From positions 1 to 43,760 of the forward strand of contig DXIM01000169.1 of assembly GCA_019112895.1 (NCBI GenBank): DNA of 43,760 bases, written 5' to 3'. The notes below the pieces were generated by a model. That model was not told the origin of the DNA and did not search any database. It saw only the letters and a list, made by a program, of their open reading frames with translations. Shown piece after piece: positions 28,969 to 36,310 of this stretch. Numbering within the stretch: position 1 is the first letter of the stretch; the number at the start of each line of letters is the position of its first letter. Origin of the DNA: Candidatus Stackebrandtia faecavium. GTDB lineage: Bacteria > Actinomycetota > Actinomycetes > Mycobacteriales > Micromonosporaceae. The translations under genes were made by a program, and so were the position numbers.

Positions 28969-29120
28969 GTGTGCCCGCGGTGCGATGTTGCGGCATGTCG
29001 TAGATCCCCGGCCACCGCTTCATTCGCAGGGGCCCGCGGCCACGTCTGCGCGAGTATCCCGGGGCAGCCGCATATAAGGGGAGGCTTCGGCACCGGCGCC
29101 GGTGGAGTCTCGGCCGGCCG

Positions 29121-30272
29121 TCATTCCGGGTGGGTGTCGTCGTTGCCGCCGTGGGTGTCGTAGATGCGGTCGAAGTTGGCTCGGTATTGGTCGTAGATCT
29201 CGTCGGAGTAGAGACGCAGCAGCGCCTCGTCGTTTTTGTGTAGCGCGCCATTGGTGAGGTTATGGCTGCCGGTGAATACCACTTTGCGTGCGGTGTCGCG
29301 ATAAGTGCCGTCTATGAGGTAATACTTCGAGTGAATACTGAATTCTTGCGACTCCGGCAAGGCACGCATAGCGACGTTCGATGCGGAGTCCAAGAGCGAT
29401 TCGGCCTTATCGGAGATCGTGGTGTAGACGATCTTGATTTCGCAGCTTTCGTCGGCGAGGCCGGCTAGTTTTTCCGCTACCGCGGATCGGTTGACGTACC
29501 ACATTCCGACTCGGATGGTGGTTGTTTCGTCTTCGCTACCACAATCAACGTTATTCAAGGTGTTGGAGACGGTGTCTCCGTCGTCTGCGCGGGGAAAATA
29601 GTAGGCCTTGGCTTGGCCTGCGTGCACCGTTGTGTAATAGGAATCGTCGGGTGCGTCTTGCGCCAAGTCTTTGAAATAGTCGACATATCCGTCATATAGC
29701 TTGGCGTTTATGAGGGTGACGGCGTTGTTCCAAAACTTTTCGGCGTTGTATTCGGTGAGGTTCGCGGACGATTGCACGACCACGTCGCTTTTACCGCCGA
29801 CGTTGGAGAACGTGTAGAACTTGTTGTGGTTGAGCTTCTCGCCGTGGCACCCGTGTGAACATATGGTTGCCCACGAGTCTTTGGCCTGGTCGTTGCCGAG
29901 ACGGCCGATGAGTTTTTGGGCGCTGCCCGTGCCGGCGTACATCGCGTTGAACACGATCTGGATGTCGACGCCGCGGTCTTTGGCCGCGATCAGGGAATCG
30001 ACGAAGCCGTCTTCGTGGTCGGATATGCGGTACATGGATATGCGGATGACTTCGCCCGCTTCGGTGGAGTCGACCAAGTCTTGGACATAGTCGCGAATGC
30101 GGTATTGCTCGTCGGTGGTGCCTGTCGGCGTATTGAATATCGCGCCTGCTTTGGGAACCGTGTTGCCGGGTGGGTCGGTGTCGCCTGCTGGGATGACCAC
30201 GAGGACCACGAACAATGCGACAGCGGTGAAGATGCTGCCCATCGCGGATGCGCGGGGCCGCACGAAGCGCAT
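29121..30272 (-). CDS. Secreted phospholipase D-like (HKD) protein
   Basis: About 383 residues. The chosen ATG at 30272 has GAAAGGG five bases upstream and gives a basic N-terminus followed by a signal or anchor helix (MGSIFTAVALFVVLVVIPAG). Two PLD repeats follow. The first has NHNKFYTF and SSANLTEYN, lacking the aspartate expected after HxK. The second has IHSKYYLIDG with complete HxKx4D and FTGSHNLTNGAL. PLD-superfamily proteins with two HKD motifs cleave phosphodiesters in lipids or nucleic acids; the substrate is not predictable. CGSEDE and ICSHGCHGE cysteines may form disulfides, fitting export. Upstream in-frame starts lack a ribosome binding site. Confidence 0.82.
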   Translation of the reverse strand: MRFVRPRASAMGSIFTAVALFVVLVVIPAGDTDPPGNTVPKAGAIFNTPTGTTDEQYRIRDYVQDLVDSTEAGEVIRISMYRISDHEDGFVDSLIAAKDRGVDIQIVFNAMYAGTGSAQKLIGRLGNDQAKDSWATICSHGCHGEKLNHNKFYTFSNVGGKSDVVVQSSANLTEYNAEKFWNNAVTLINAKLYDGYVDYFKDLAQDAPDDSYYTTVHAGQAKAYYFPRADDGDTVSNTLNNVDCGSEDETTTIRVGMWYVNRSAVAEKLAGLADESCEIKIVYTTISDKAESLLDSASNVAMRALPESQEFSIHSKYYLIDGTYRDTARKVVFTGSHNLTNGALHKNDEALLRLYSDEIYDQYRANFDRIYDTHGGNDDTHPE

Positions 30273-30545
30273 ATCGACCCTTTCGGTTATCGCCGAGAGA
30301 TCATTAGTCATCCATATAAGCTGGCGGCTTAATCGAGCTGTTACATGGATACCACACGCGATCAAAGTATTGTTCCTCGACGCAAATATTTACATCCACT
30401 GCTTAAATGCCGGATTTGGGAGAAATAAGGTGCACGCAAATATCGGCAATGCCCAGCGATAATGCACGTGGAATGCTATCGCTTGCGGCAAGCTCGGATC
30501 GGTCTATCGCTTGTGGTACCGCTGCTGATGCATGGTGACTGGTGT

Positions 30546-30911
30546 TCAGGGTCGTTTCGGTGAGAACCAGGTCCGGGCCGAACGCGGGACTGTCACCGAC
30601 AACGCCAGCGCGAGTGCCACGGCCTGCGCGGCCATAGGAGCGGCGACCGAGATCGCCGACATGTTCGACGCCACGGCCCACAACGCGATGGCGAAGACGA
30701 TGACCGCCATCTGCGAACCGCGTCGCCGTCCCTTCCAGACTCCGTAGCCGAGGATCACGACGATCCCTGCGAAAATGAACGCCAGCACAGCCACAGCGAT
30801 ATCGCTTGCCGCGGTGTAAACCCCGATAACGGCGAAGCCCACGCTGAGCGCAAGCAGAAGTCCGCATGCCGCGAGGATTGCGACCGGCGGCTTGGCGCTT
30901 TTCGCTGACAT
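30546..30911 (-). CDS. Small membrane protein
   Basis: A 121-residue hydrophobic protein with a basic N-terminus (MSAKSAKPP) and about four membrane helices (AILAACGLLLALSVGFAVIGV, IAVAVLAFIFAGIVVILGYGV, MAVIVFAIALWAVA and the following Ala-rich helix). A GRRRGSQ loop lies between helices 2 and 3. It resembles unnamed actinobacterial four-helix proteins; I recognise no function. It stands alone, about 270 bases upstream of the PLD gene on the same strand. Confidence 0.6.
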   Translation of the reverse strand: MSAKSAKPPVAILAACGLLLALSVGFAVIGVYTAASDIAVAVLAFIFAGIVVILGYGVWKGRRRGSQMAVIVFAIALWAVASNMSAISVAAPMAAQAVALALALSVTVPRSARTWFSPKRP

Positions 30912-31662
30912 CGGCTCAGCTTACGGGCACGGAACGCAGAAACACAGACCGCGAATCTCGACCCGCACGCCCCGAACTGACGCTCAGGTGGCGCCCGGGA
31001 GATTCGGACCGGGCTGGAGGGGCCCGAGTGCTCGGACACGTCGGTTCGGTTCAGTTCGTGCCAAGGCCGCGCGCGGTTTTGAGTCCGGCGGGAAGGGCCT
31101 CGCGGGTGCGGGCGGCGCACGTTGCGCGAAGGCGCGGGCGGGCCGCTTTGCGGCCGGTGAAGGCGCCGGGATAGTGGTCCGGGCTGTTCCCAATAGAGCT
31201 CGCGAAGGGTTGGGGCGCAGGGCCTTGGGAAGGGGTCGGGCGCCCGGGGCTGCGCAAGGATCCGGACGCAGGGGTTCACGAAGACGAGCACACGGCCACC
31301 GGGCCCACGAAGAGGCGAGGCGGCGAAGACGGGCGCATGAGCGCCAGGCCCACGAAGAGGCGGGGTGCTGAGGGCTTGTGAAAGGACCGAGATACGGCCA
31401 CTGGGGCTCGCGAAGAGGGCCGGACGGAGCGAGCTTGGGAAGGGGTCGGGTGCCTGGGGCGACGCAGGGGTTCACGAAGACAAGCAGATGAGCGCCGGGC
31501 CCGCGAAGACAGGCGCATGAGCGCCAGGGCCACGAAGAGTCGGGGGCCGCCGTCGCGGCCGGTGCAGGAACTGTCGACAGTGACTGTTGCTGCTCGGCGG
31601 CGAAGACGACCCCGCGTGGGGATTCAGCCCAGCGATTCCTCTCGCGGATTCGGCTCGCGGAT
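30912..31662. other. G-rich repeat-bearing region without a supported gene
   Basis: About 750 bases in which all six frames give only low-complexity Arg/Pro/Ala or Gly/Arg translations. The plus strand is visibly G-rich. The right half contains direct repeats (see separate entry). I see no RNA gene, no transposase and no terminal inverted repeats. It may be decayed coding sequence or a repeat locus. Confidence 0.6.
31225..31539 (+). repeat. Dispersed direct repeats
   Basis: Three segment types recur in the same order. The first, TTGGGAAGGGGTCGGG and following bases, is at 31225-31250 and 31435-31460. The second, GACGCAGGGGTTCACGAAGA, is at about 31265-31290 and 31461-31486. The third, GGCGCATGAGCGCCAGG with CCACGAAGAG, is at 31332-31360 and 31512-31539. 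Shorter CACGAAGAGG or GCGAAGA pieces fill the intervals. This looks like a diverged duplication of roughly 200 bases built from a shorter motif. Confidence 0.7.
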
Positions 31663-33198
31663 TCAGCCCGCGAGTTTGCCTCCCCAGTTGTCTTGCGCTT
31701 TGTCTCCGGAGCCATCGTCGACGAAGGCGTGTCCGAGCGTGCCGTCTTTGGCGCGGTAGAACACGTGGTGTTGTCCGTCTGTCGACAATCCGGCTGGGTC
31801 GCCGGCGACGTTGTCGGTCACGCCCCAGTTGTCGTGGGCGGGATCGATTCCGGGCCACCAGTACCAGTGGCGCAGTTCGCCGGCCTCGGACCGACCGAAG
31901 ATGTGCTGCTGGTCGCCGTGCACAATGGCGTGCGGGTTACCGGTGAACGTGCCCCCGGCCCACACGCCGCCGTCGAGCTTATCGGCTTTGTCGTCGAAGA
32001 AGCGGTGCTCGAGCGCGTTGTCGCTGTTGCGGAAGAAGATGTGGTGCTGGCCGCCTTGATAGGAGAACCCGGTGACGTCGGAGGCGACGCCGGACGTGAC
32101 ATCCCAGTTGTCGACGGTCGGGTTGATGCCGGGCCACCAGTACCAGTGCACGAGTTCGCCGGCTTCGGTGCGGGCGAAAACGTGCTGCTGCTCGTTGTGC
32201 GTGAATGCGTACGGGTTGCCGACGAATGTCGCCGTGCCCCATACCCCGCCGTCGAGTTTGTCGTCGCCGACGTCGTAGAAGCGGTGTTCGAGCCGGCCGT
32301 CGGGGTTGCGGAAGAACACGTGCTGCTGGTCGCCGTAGGCGAAACCTGTCGGGTCCGATTTGACGAGTCCGGCGGTGTCCCACGCGTCGAGCCCGGGGTC
32401 GTTGTCGGCGCTTTGGAACCAGTGCCGCAGGGTGTCGTCGTCGCCGCGCGCGAAAACGTGTTGCAGCCCGTCGTGTTCGTATCCGAACGCGCGGCCGGTC
32501 AGTGTCGCCCCGCCCCAGTCGGACAGTTGGACGCCGCTGCCGGGAACGTGGGCGTAGTTCGTCAAGCCGCCGTCGGCGTTGACTGCGGCGACGCGTTGGG
32601 TGTCGCCGCAGACGAATGCGGTCCCGGCGGGCGAGGCGGGTCCGCCGCGGCCTTCGAGTTGCGCGGCGACGTCGGCGCGCATCGCGTCGAGGTCCACGAA
32701 CGACGGGTCGATCTTGCCGCTGGTGCTGGTTTCGCGGTGTCCGCGCACGAAGCTGGCGTCGCGGCCGAATTTGCGTAGGACCGCGGCGGTGGCTTTGACG
32801 GAGGCCCAGTATTGGGCGTCGGACATGGATTGGGTCTGACCGTCGTAGTCGATTTCCCAACCGACCATCATGGTGTTTCCGTCGCCTTCGGGGATGCCGC
32901 CGCTGCCGCCGCTCCATCCGGCATGGTTGCAGCGTCCGGCGGAGATGATGTGGAAGACGCCGTAGTAGTCGACGAGGGCTTGCGCGAGCGGGCCGGCGAG
33001 GTCGGGGCGTCCCCAGCGGACGATGTCGAGGCTGGGATGCGGATTGTTGGGGCCGGTGACGGAGCCGGCCGTGTGATGCCACAGGACTCCGAAGGGCTCG
33101 AACGCACCGGGCGCGGCATGGTTGTGCCAGTCGCCGTGTTCGATCACTTCGACGCCTTCGGCCCGCAGTGCGTCGGCGAGCCAGAGCACTTTGGCCAT
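31663..33198 (-). CDS. N-acetylmuramoyl-L-alanine amidase (PGRP) with seven-blade lectin-like propeller
   Basis: About 511 residues. Residues 1-185 are an amidase_2/PGRP domain of endolysin style: MAKVLWLADALRAEG, zinc histidine in VLWHHTAGS, NTMMVGWEIDYDG, FVRGHRETS, and aspartate in GKIDPSF at the third ligand site. From about 195 to the end there are seven repeats of about 46 residues with cores such as QQHVFARTEAGELVHWYWWPG (longest) and FFRNPDGRLEHRF, matching PLL-like sialic acid/fucose-binding beta-propellers. It has no signal peptide. ATG 33198 is preceded by AGAAGGAGG and overlaps the stop of a tiny Tat-signal gene by one base. Confidence 0.88.
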   Translation of the reverse strand: MAKVLWLADALRAEGVEVIEHGDWHNHAAPGAFEPFGVLWHHTAGSVTGPNNPHPSLDIVRWGRPDLAGPLAQALVDYYGVFHIISAGRCNHAGWSGGSGGIPEGDGNTMMVGWEIDYDGQTQSMSDAQYWASVKATAAVLRKFGRDASFVRGHRETSTSGKIDPSFVDLDAMRADVAAQLEGRGGPASPAGTAFVCGDTQRVAAVNADGGLTNYAHVPGSGVQLSDWGGATLTGRAFGYEHDGLQHVFARGDDDTLRHWFQSADNDPGLDAWDTAGLVKSDPTGFAYGDQQHVFFRNPDGRLEHRFYDVGDDKLDGGVWGTATFVGNPYAFTHNEQQHVFARTEAGELVHWYWWPGINPTVDNWDVTSGVASDVTGFSYQGGQHHIFFRNSDNALEHRFFDDKADKLDGGVWAGGTFTGNPHAIVHGDQQHIFGRSEAGELRHWYWWPGIDPAHDNWGVTDNVAGDPAGLSTDGQHHVFYRAKDGTLGHAFVDDGSGDKAQDNWGGKLAG

Positions 33199-33356
33199 TA
33201 CGCCTCCTTCTGCATGAGGTCGGCGAGGCATTCGATCTCGGCTTGTTTCGGTTTGACTTCTCCGGCGTGGGCGAGGCCGGGCGCGATGACGACCGCGGTG
33301 GACGCGGCCGCGGTGGCGCCGAGAATGGCGCGGCGCGATACGGGTTTTTCAGGCAC
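33198..33356 (-). CDS. 52-residue Tat-signal micro-protein coupled to the amidase
   Basis: GTG at 33356 with GGAG five bases upstream opens a 52-residue frame, MPEKPVSRRAILGATAAAST and onward, ending ...LADLMQKEA. The N-terminus is a twin-arginine signal (SRRAIL, hydrophobic stretch AVVIAPG, AHA cleavage site), leaving a mature peptide of only about 21 residues (starting GEVKPKQAEIE). Its TAA overlaps the amidase ATG (TAATG), and its last codons contain the amidase ribosome binding site. A real gene is inferred from the clear signal, ribosome binding site and coupling. A sequencing frameshift separating a signal from its enzyme is the main alternative. Confidence 0.65.
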   Translation of the reverse strand: MPEKPVSRRAILGATAAASTAVVIAPGLAHAGEVKPKQAEIECLADLMQKEA

Positions 33357-33507
33357 GGGCACTCCAAAGTGGGGGCAGGCGGTCACGGGCAGGACCTCGA
33401 GGAATGAGATTGATCTCAAGATAGCAAGATGTGTGAATATATGAAGGGAAGAATGCGGCAATTCGATGTTCGTGCGCCCCGTGAGCCGTTCATCCCAAGA
33501 CACGCAA

Positions 33508-33539
33508 AGGGGCACCGATCCCGATGAACCGGTGCCCCT
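33508..33539 (-). terminator. Hairpin after the FMN reductase gene
   Basis: AGGGGCACCG (33508-33517) pairs with CGGTGCCCCT (33530-33539). Read on the minus strand it is followed by TTTG, 15 bases after the stop of the FMN reductase gene, and lies before the Tat/amidase pair. Confidence 0.7.
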
Positions 33540-33553
33540 GACGCTAATGATTC

Positions 33554-34150
33554 CTAGGTCGCGGCGTCCGACAACAGCTGCGTGAACGGCACAGGGTTGA
33601 CGAAGGGGTCGTCGTCCTCGGTGGCCGGCCGCCTGCTCATCGCGATCGCGAACTCCTCGGCGGCACGCTCGATGCGTTGCTGCAGCTGGGTTTCGTTGCC
33701 CCAATCCGAACTGGCTGCATACACGGCCGTGGCGACCGGAGCGGCGCGCAGGTACGCCATCAGGGGACGCAGCGCATACTCCAGCACCAGCGAATGACGT
33801 TCGGTCCCGCCGGTCGCCGCCAGCACGACTGGCTTGTCCCGCATGACATCCGGATCGATAGTGTCTATGAAGGACTTAAACAGACCGCTGTAGGACGCGG
33901 TGAACGTCGGTGTCACCAGGATCAGCCCATCGGCCGCCTCAAGCTTATCCAACACCTCGCGCAGCTTCGGGGCGGCGAAGCCGACCAGCATGTGGTCCGT
34001 GATGTCGTGCGCGAACGTGCGCAACTCCACTGTGTCTACAGTGATGTCACCGTCCACAGCATCGCGGGTCGCGGAGGCGAGCCGGTCGGCCAGCAGCCGC
34101 GTACTCGATGGCTGCGACATCCCTGCCGAGACAACCAGAATCTTCGTCAC
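33554..34150 (-). CDS. NADPH-dependent FMN reductase (CE1759-type)
   Basis: A 198-residue flavodoxin-fold reductase that would supply reduced FMN. The N-terminal phosphate loop is VVSAGMSQPSSTRLLADRLA, followed by LILVTPTFTASYSGLFKSFID and the PVVLAATGGTERHSLVLEYALRP... segment typical of this family. It begins two bases after the stop of the LLM oxidoreductase and is almost certainly its partner, as in the corynebacterial CE1758/CE1759 pair. The natural substrate of the pair is unknown. Confidence 0.9.
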   Translation of the reverse strand: MTKILVVSAGMSQPSSTRLLADRLASATRDAVDGDITVDTVELRTFAHDITDHMLVGFAAPKLREVLDKLEAADGLILVTPTFTASYSGLFKSFIDTIDPDVMRDKPVVLAATGGTERHSLVLEYALRPLMAYLRAAPVATAVYAASSDWGNETQLQQRIERAAEEFAIAMSRRPATEDDDPFVNPVPFTQLLSDAAT

Positions 34151-34152
34151 AG

Positions 34153-35238
34153 TTACTGTCCTTTCTGCTGTTTGGCGGCCACGAGCGAAGCGTGCGTGGG
34201 CGCGTCGGGGACGTGCGAGGGTCGCTGGGACTCGAACTCTTTGCGCAGAACCGGAACCACTTCCTCGCCCAGCAAGTCCAGCTGTTCCAGCACTGTCTTC
34301 AGCGGGAGCCCGGCATGGTCGATGAGGAACAGCTGACGCTGGTAGTCGCCGACGTAGTCGCGGAACGTCAGGGTCCGGTCGATGACTTCCTGTGGCGAAC
34401 CGACCGTCAGCGGCGTCTGCGTCGTGAACTCCTCAAGCGACGGACCGCCCCCGTATACGGGCGCGTTGTCGAAGTATGGACGGAATTCCCGCACCGCGTC
34501 CTGCGAGTTTCGGCGCATGAACACTTGCCCGCCGAGCCCGACGATGGCCTGGTCGGCGCTGCCGTGGCCGTAATGCTCGAACCGCTTCCGGTACAGCGCG
34601 ACCATCCGTTGGGTGTGTTCTTTCGGCCAGAAGATGTGGTTGTGGAAGAACCCGTCGCCGTAGAACGCGGCCTGTTCCGCGATTTCGGGGCTGCGGATCG
34701 AGCCGTGCCATACGAACGGCGGCACGTCGTCGAGCGGGCGAGGCGTCGAGGTGAAGGCTTGCAGCGGCGTGCGGAACTTGCCTTCCCAGTTGACGACGTC
34801 TTCGCGCCACAGGCGGTGCAGGAGGTTGTAGTTCTCCAGCGCCAACGGGATGCCTTGCCGGATGTCTTGACCGAACCACGGGTAGACGGGGCCTTGGTTG
34901 CCGCGCCCCATCATGAGGTCGACGCGGCCGTCGGCTAGGTGTTGCAGCATCGCGTAGTCTTCGGCGATTTTGACCGGATCGTTTGTCGTGATCAGCGTCG
35001 TGGATGTCGACAGGATGAGGCGTTCGGTGCGCGCCGCGATGTAACCGAGCATGGTCGTGGGTGATGACGGTATGAACGGCGGGTTGTGGTGTTCGCCGGT
35101 GGCGAAGACGTCCAACCCGACTTCTTCGGCTTTTTGCGCGATCGTCATGGTGGCTTTGATGCGCTCGCCTTCCGACGGAGCGCGCCCAGTGGTGGGATCG
35201 GTGGTGACGTCACCGACCGTGAAGATTCCGAACTGCAT
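34153..35238 (-). CDS. LLM-class flavin-dependent oxidoreductase (CE1758-type)
   Basis: A 361-residue luciferase-like TIM-barrel monooxygenase using reduced FMN from its neighbour. Motifs include MQFGIFTVGDVTTDP, VFATGEHHNPPF, STSTTLITTNDPVKIAEDYA and GRVDLMMGRGNQGPVYPWFG. The start ATG at 35238 has GAGGAG seven bases upstream; the frame extends 56 codons further upstream but into regulatory DNA. It is transcribed divergently from a MarR regulator, with palindromic AT-rich sites between, so probably repressed by it. Confidence 0.92.
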   Translation of the reverse strand: MQFGIFTVGDVTTDPTTGRAPSEGERIKATMTIAQKAEEVGLDVFATGEHHNPPFIPSSPTTMLGYIAARTERLILSTSTTLITTNDPVKIAEDYAMLQHLADGRVDLMMGRGNQGPVYPWFGQDIRQGIPLALENYNLLHRLWREDVVNWEGKFRTPLQAFTSTPRPLDDVPPFVWHGSIRSPEIAEQAAFYGDGFFHNHIFWPKEHTQRMVALYRKRFEHYGHGSADQAIVGLGGQVFMRRNSQDAVREFRPYFDNAPVYGGGPSLEEFTTQTPLTVGSPQEVIDRTLTFRDYVGDYQRQLFLIDHAGLPLKTVLEQLDLLGEEVVPVLRKEFESQRPSHVPDAPTHASLVAAKQQKGQ

Positions 35239-35258
35239 GGGTAACTCCTCGGCGCGTA

Positions 35259-35279
35259 ATAGTTTCAAATTTAAACTAT
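35259..35279. promoter_or_regulatory. Probable MarR operator at the LLM promoter
   Basis: Perfect arms ATAGTTT (35259-35265) and AAACTAT (35273-35279) flank the seven-base centre CAAATTT, in strikingly AT-rich DNA 21 bases upstream of the LLM start. Position and symmetry fit a site for the divergent MarR protein. Confidence 0.65.
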
Positions 35280-35412
35280 CTAACGGTTGGGCAGGATGGG
35301 CTATTCCGGTGAGGTGTGTGGCATCCATCATGATGTGTAATGATGTCGGAAACCCTGACCCCGAACAGCTGGCTTGCAGGTGCGGCAATAAGCGGCAATA
35401 TTGCAAGTTTTA

Positions 35413-35422
35413 ACTAGCTAGT
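35413..35422. promoter_or_regulatory. Second palindrome at the marR start
   Basis: ACTAGCTAGT is a perfect 10-base palindrome preceded by AGTTTTA, sharing AGTTT/AACT elements with the site at 35259. It overlaps the candidate -10 (TAGTAT, 35422-35427), six bases before the GTG of marR, which suggests autorepression. Confidence 0.5.
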
Positions 35423-35433
35423 AGTATAGAAGC

Positions 35434-35883
35434 GTGGCGATATTGGACGGCGAAGACGACAAGGTATGGCGCACGTACTTCGAGGCGAGCCTGCTGTTGG
35501 AAACCACGATCGACGAGGACCTGCGCCGCCACACGAAGCTCAGTCTCATCGACTATCACGTGCTGCTGTTGCTGGCCGAAGCCCCGCAACGCCGCCTGCG
35601 GATGGGGGAGCTCGCCGATCGTATGGTGTTTTCCGCCAGCCGCGTCACCTATCAGGTCTCGTCCATGGAGAAGCGCGGGCTGGTGCTGCGGCAGCGCGCC
35701 CACGAGGACAGACGTGTTTATCACGCGGTGTTGACGGCCAACGGGCTGGAGGCACTGCGTTCGGCCGCGCCGCATCACGCGCAGACGGTCCGCAAGCTGT
35801 TCACGCACGACCTCAGCGAGGAGGAGCTGCGGCTTTTGGGGCAGGTTTTCGATCGCCTGTGGCAGCGACTTACCGGCGGATGA
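35434..35883 (+). CDS. MarR family transcriptional regulator
   Basis: A 149-residue dimeric winged-helix repressor. The dimerisation helices (LLLETTIDEDLRRHTKLSLI) are followed by the DNA-binding core RLRMGELADRMVFSASRVTY and the wing QRAHEDRRVYHAVLTANGL, then C-terminal helices. Divergent from the LLM/FMN-reductase pair, which it likely controls. The GTG start has no ribosome binding site but a -10-like TAGTAT six bases before it, so translation may be leaderless. The VOC gene lies 37 bases downstream. Confidence 0.92.
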   Translation: MAILDGEDDKVWRTYFEASLLLETTIDEDLRRHTKLSLIDYHVLLLLAEAPQRRLRMGELADRMVFSASRVTYQVSSMEKRGLVLRQRAHEDRRVYHAVLTANGLEALRSAAPHHAQTVRKLFTHDLSEEELRLLGQVFDRLWQRLTGG

Positions 35884-35908
35884 GGCGTCGGACGTCGGGC
35901 GTGCGTGG

Positions 35909-35914
35909 TAGACC
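35909..35914 (+). promoter_or_regulatory. Candidate -10 box for VOC gene
   Basis: TAGACC lies six bases before the ATG of the VOC gene, in the same leaderless layout as several other genes of this window. Confidence 0.35.
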
Positions 35915-35920
35915 GACCCC

Positions 35921-36289
35921 ATGTATTTCGAAATTCAAGCGGATGACCCGCGGCGCGCCGTCGACTTCTACCGCCAGGTGTTCGGCTGGACGATCACGAC
36001 CGCGGGCGAGGATCTGCCGGTGCCGTATTGGCGGATCCGTTTCGGCGACCAGTTGGGCGGCCTGATGCCGCGCCCGGTGGACGCCCCTGGGCCGCAGCAG
36101 GGCACGAACGCGTACGTGTGCTCTTTCGAGGTCGACGACGTCGACCGCATCGCCGCCGCGGTCGCGGACGCTGGCGGGCAGGTCGCGTTGCCGAAGTTCG
36201 CGGTGCCCGGGGTGTGCTGGCAGGGGTATTTCTTGGACACCGAGGGCAATACTTTCGGCGTGTTCGCGCCCGACGAGTCGGCGGAGTAA
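35921..36289 (+). CDS. VOC (glyoxalase/bleomycin resistance) family protein
   Basis: A 122-residue single-chain VOC-fold protein: MYFEIQADDPRRAVDFYRQV with FGWTI, then VCSFEVDDVDRIAAAVADAGG and the C-terminal GYFLDTEGNTFGVFAPDES, the usual pattern of the family with its metal-side glutamate replaced by V/F positions. Many such proteins are uncharacterised metal enzymes or binding proteins, so no substrate is proposed. It is downstream of marR and convergent with the ArsR-like gene. Confidence 0.88.
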   Translation: MYFEIQADDPRRAVDFYRQVFGWTITTAGEDLPVPYWRIRFGDQLGGLMPRPVDAPGPQQGTNAYVCSFEVDDVDRIAAAVADAGGQVALPKFAVPGVCWQGYFLDTEGNTFGVFAPDESAE

Positions 36290-36310
36290 CCGCGGCGCAG
36301 GCAGCGGCGG

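Noticed and set aside
28937-29120. att site of an integrated element at ssrA
   Set aside because: The tmRNA 3-prime end is intact and followed by a terminator, but I found no second copy of that end nor an integrase in the window, so integration cannot be claimed.
30984-31715. 243-codon minus-strand frame in the repeat region
   Set aside because: Low-complexity Arg/Pro/Ala/Ser product made from DNA repeats, no ribosome binding site, and it runs into the amidase 3-prime end.
31693-32778. 361-codon plus-strand frame over the lectin-amidase
   Set aside because: The minus-strand frame has clear amidase motifs and seven propeller repeats; the plus frame only reflects the repeats in reverse.
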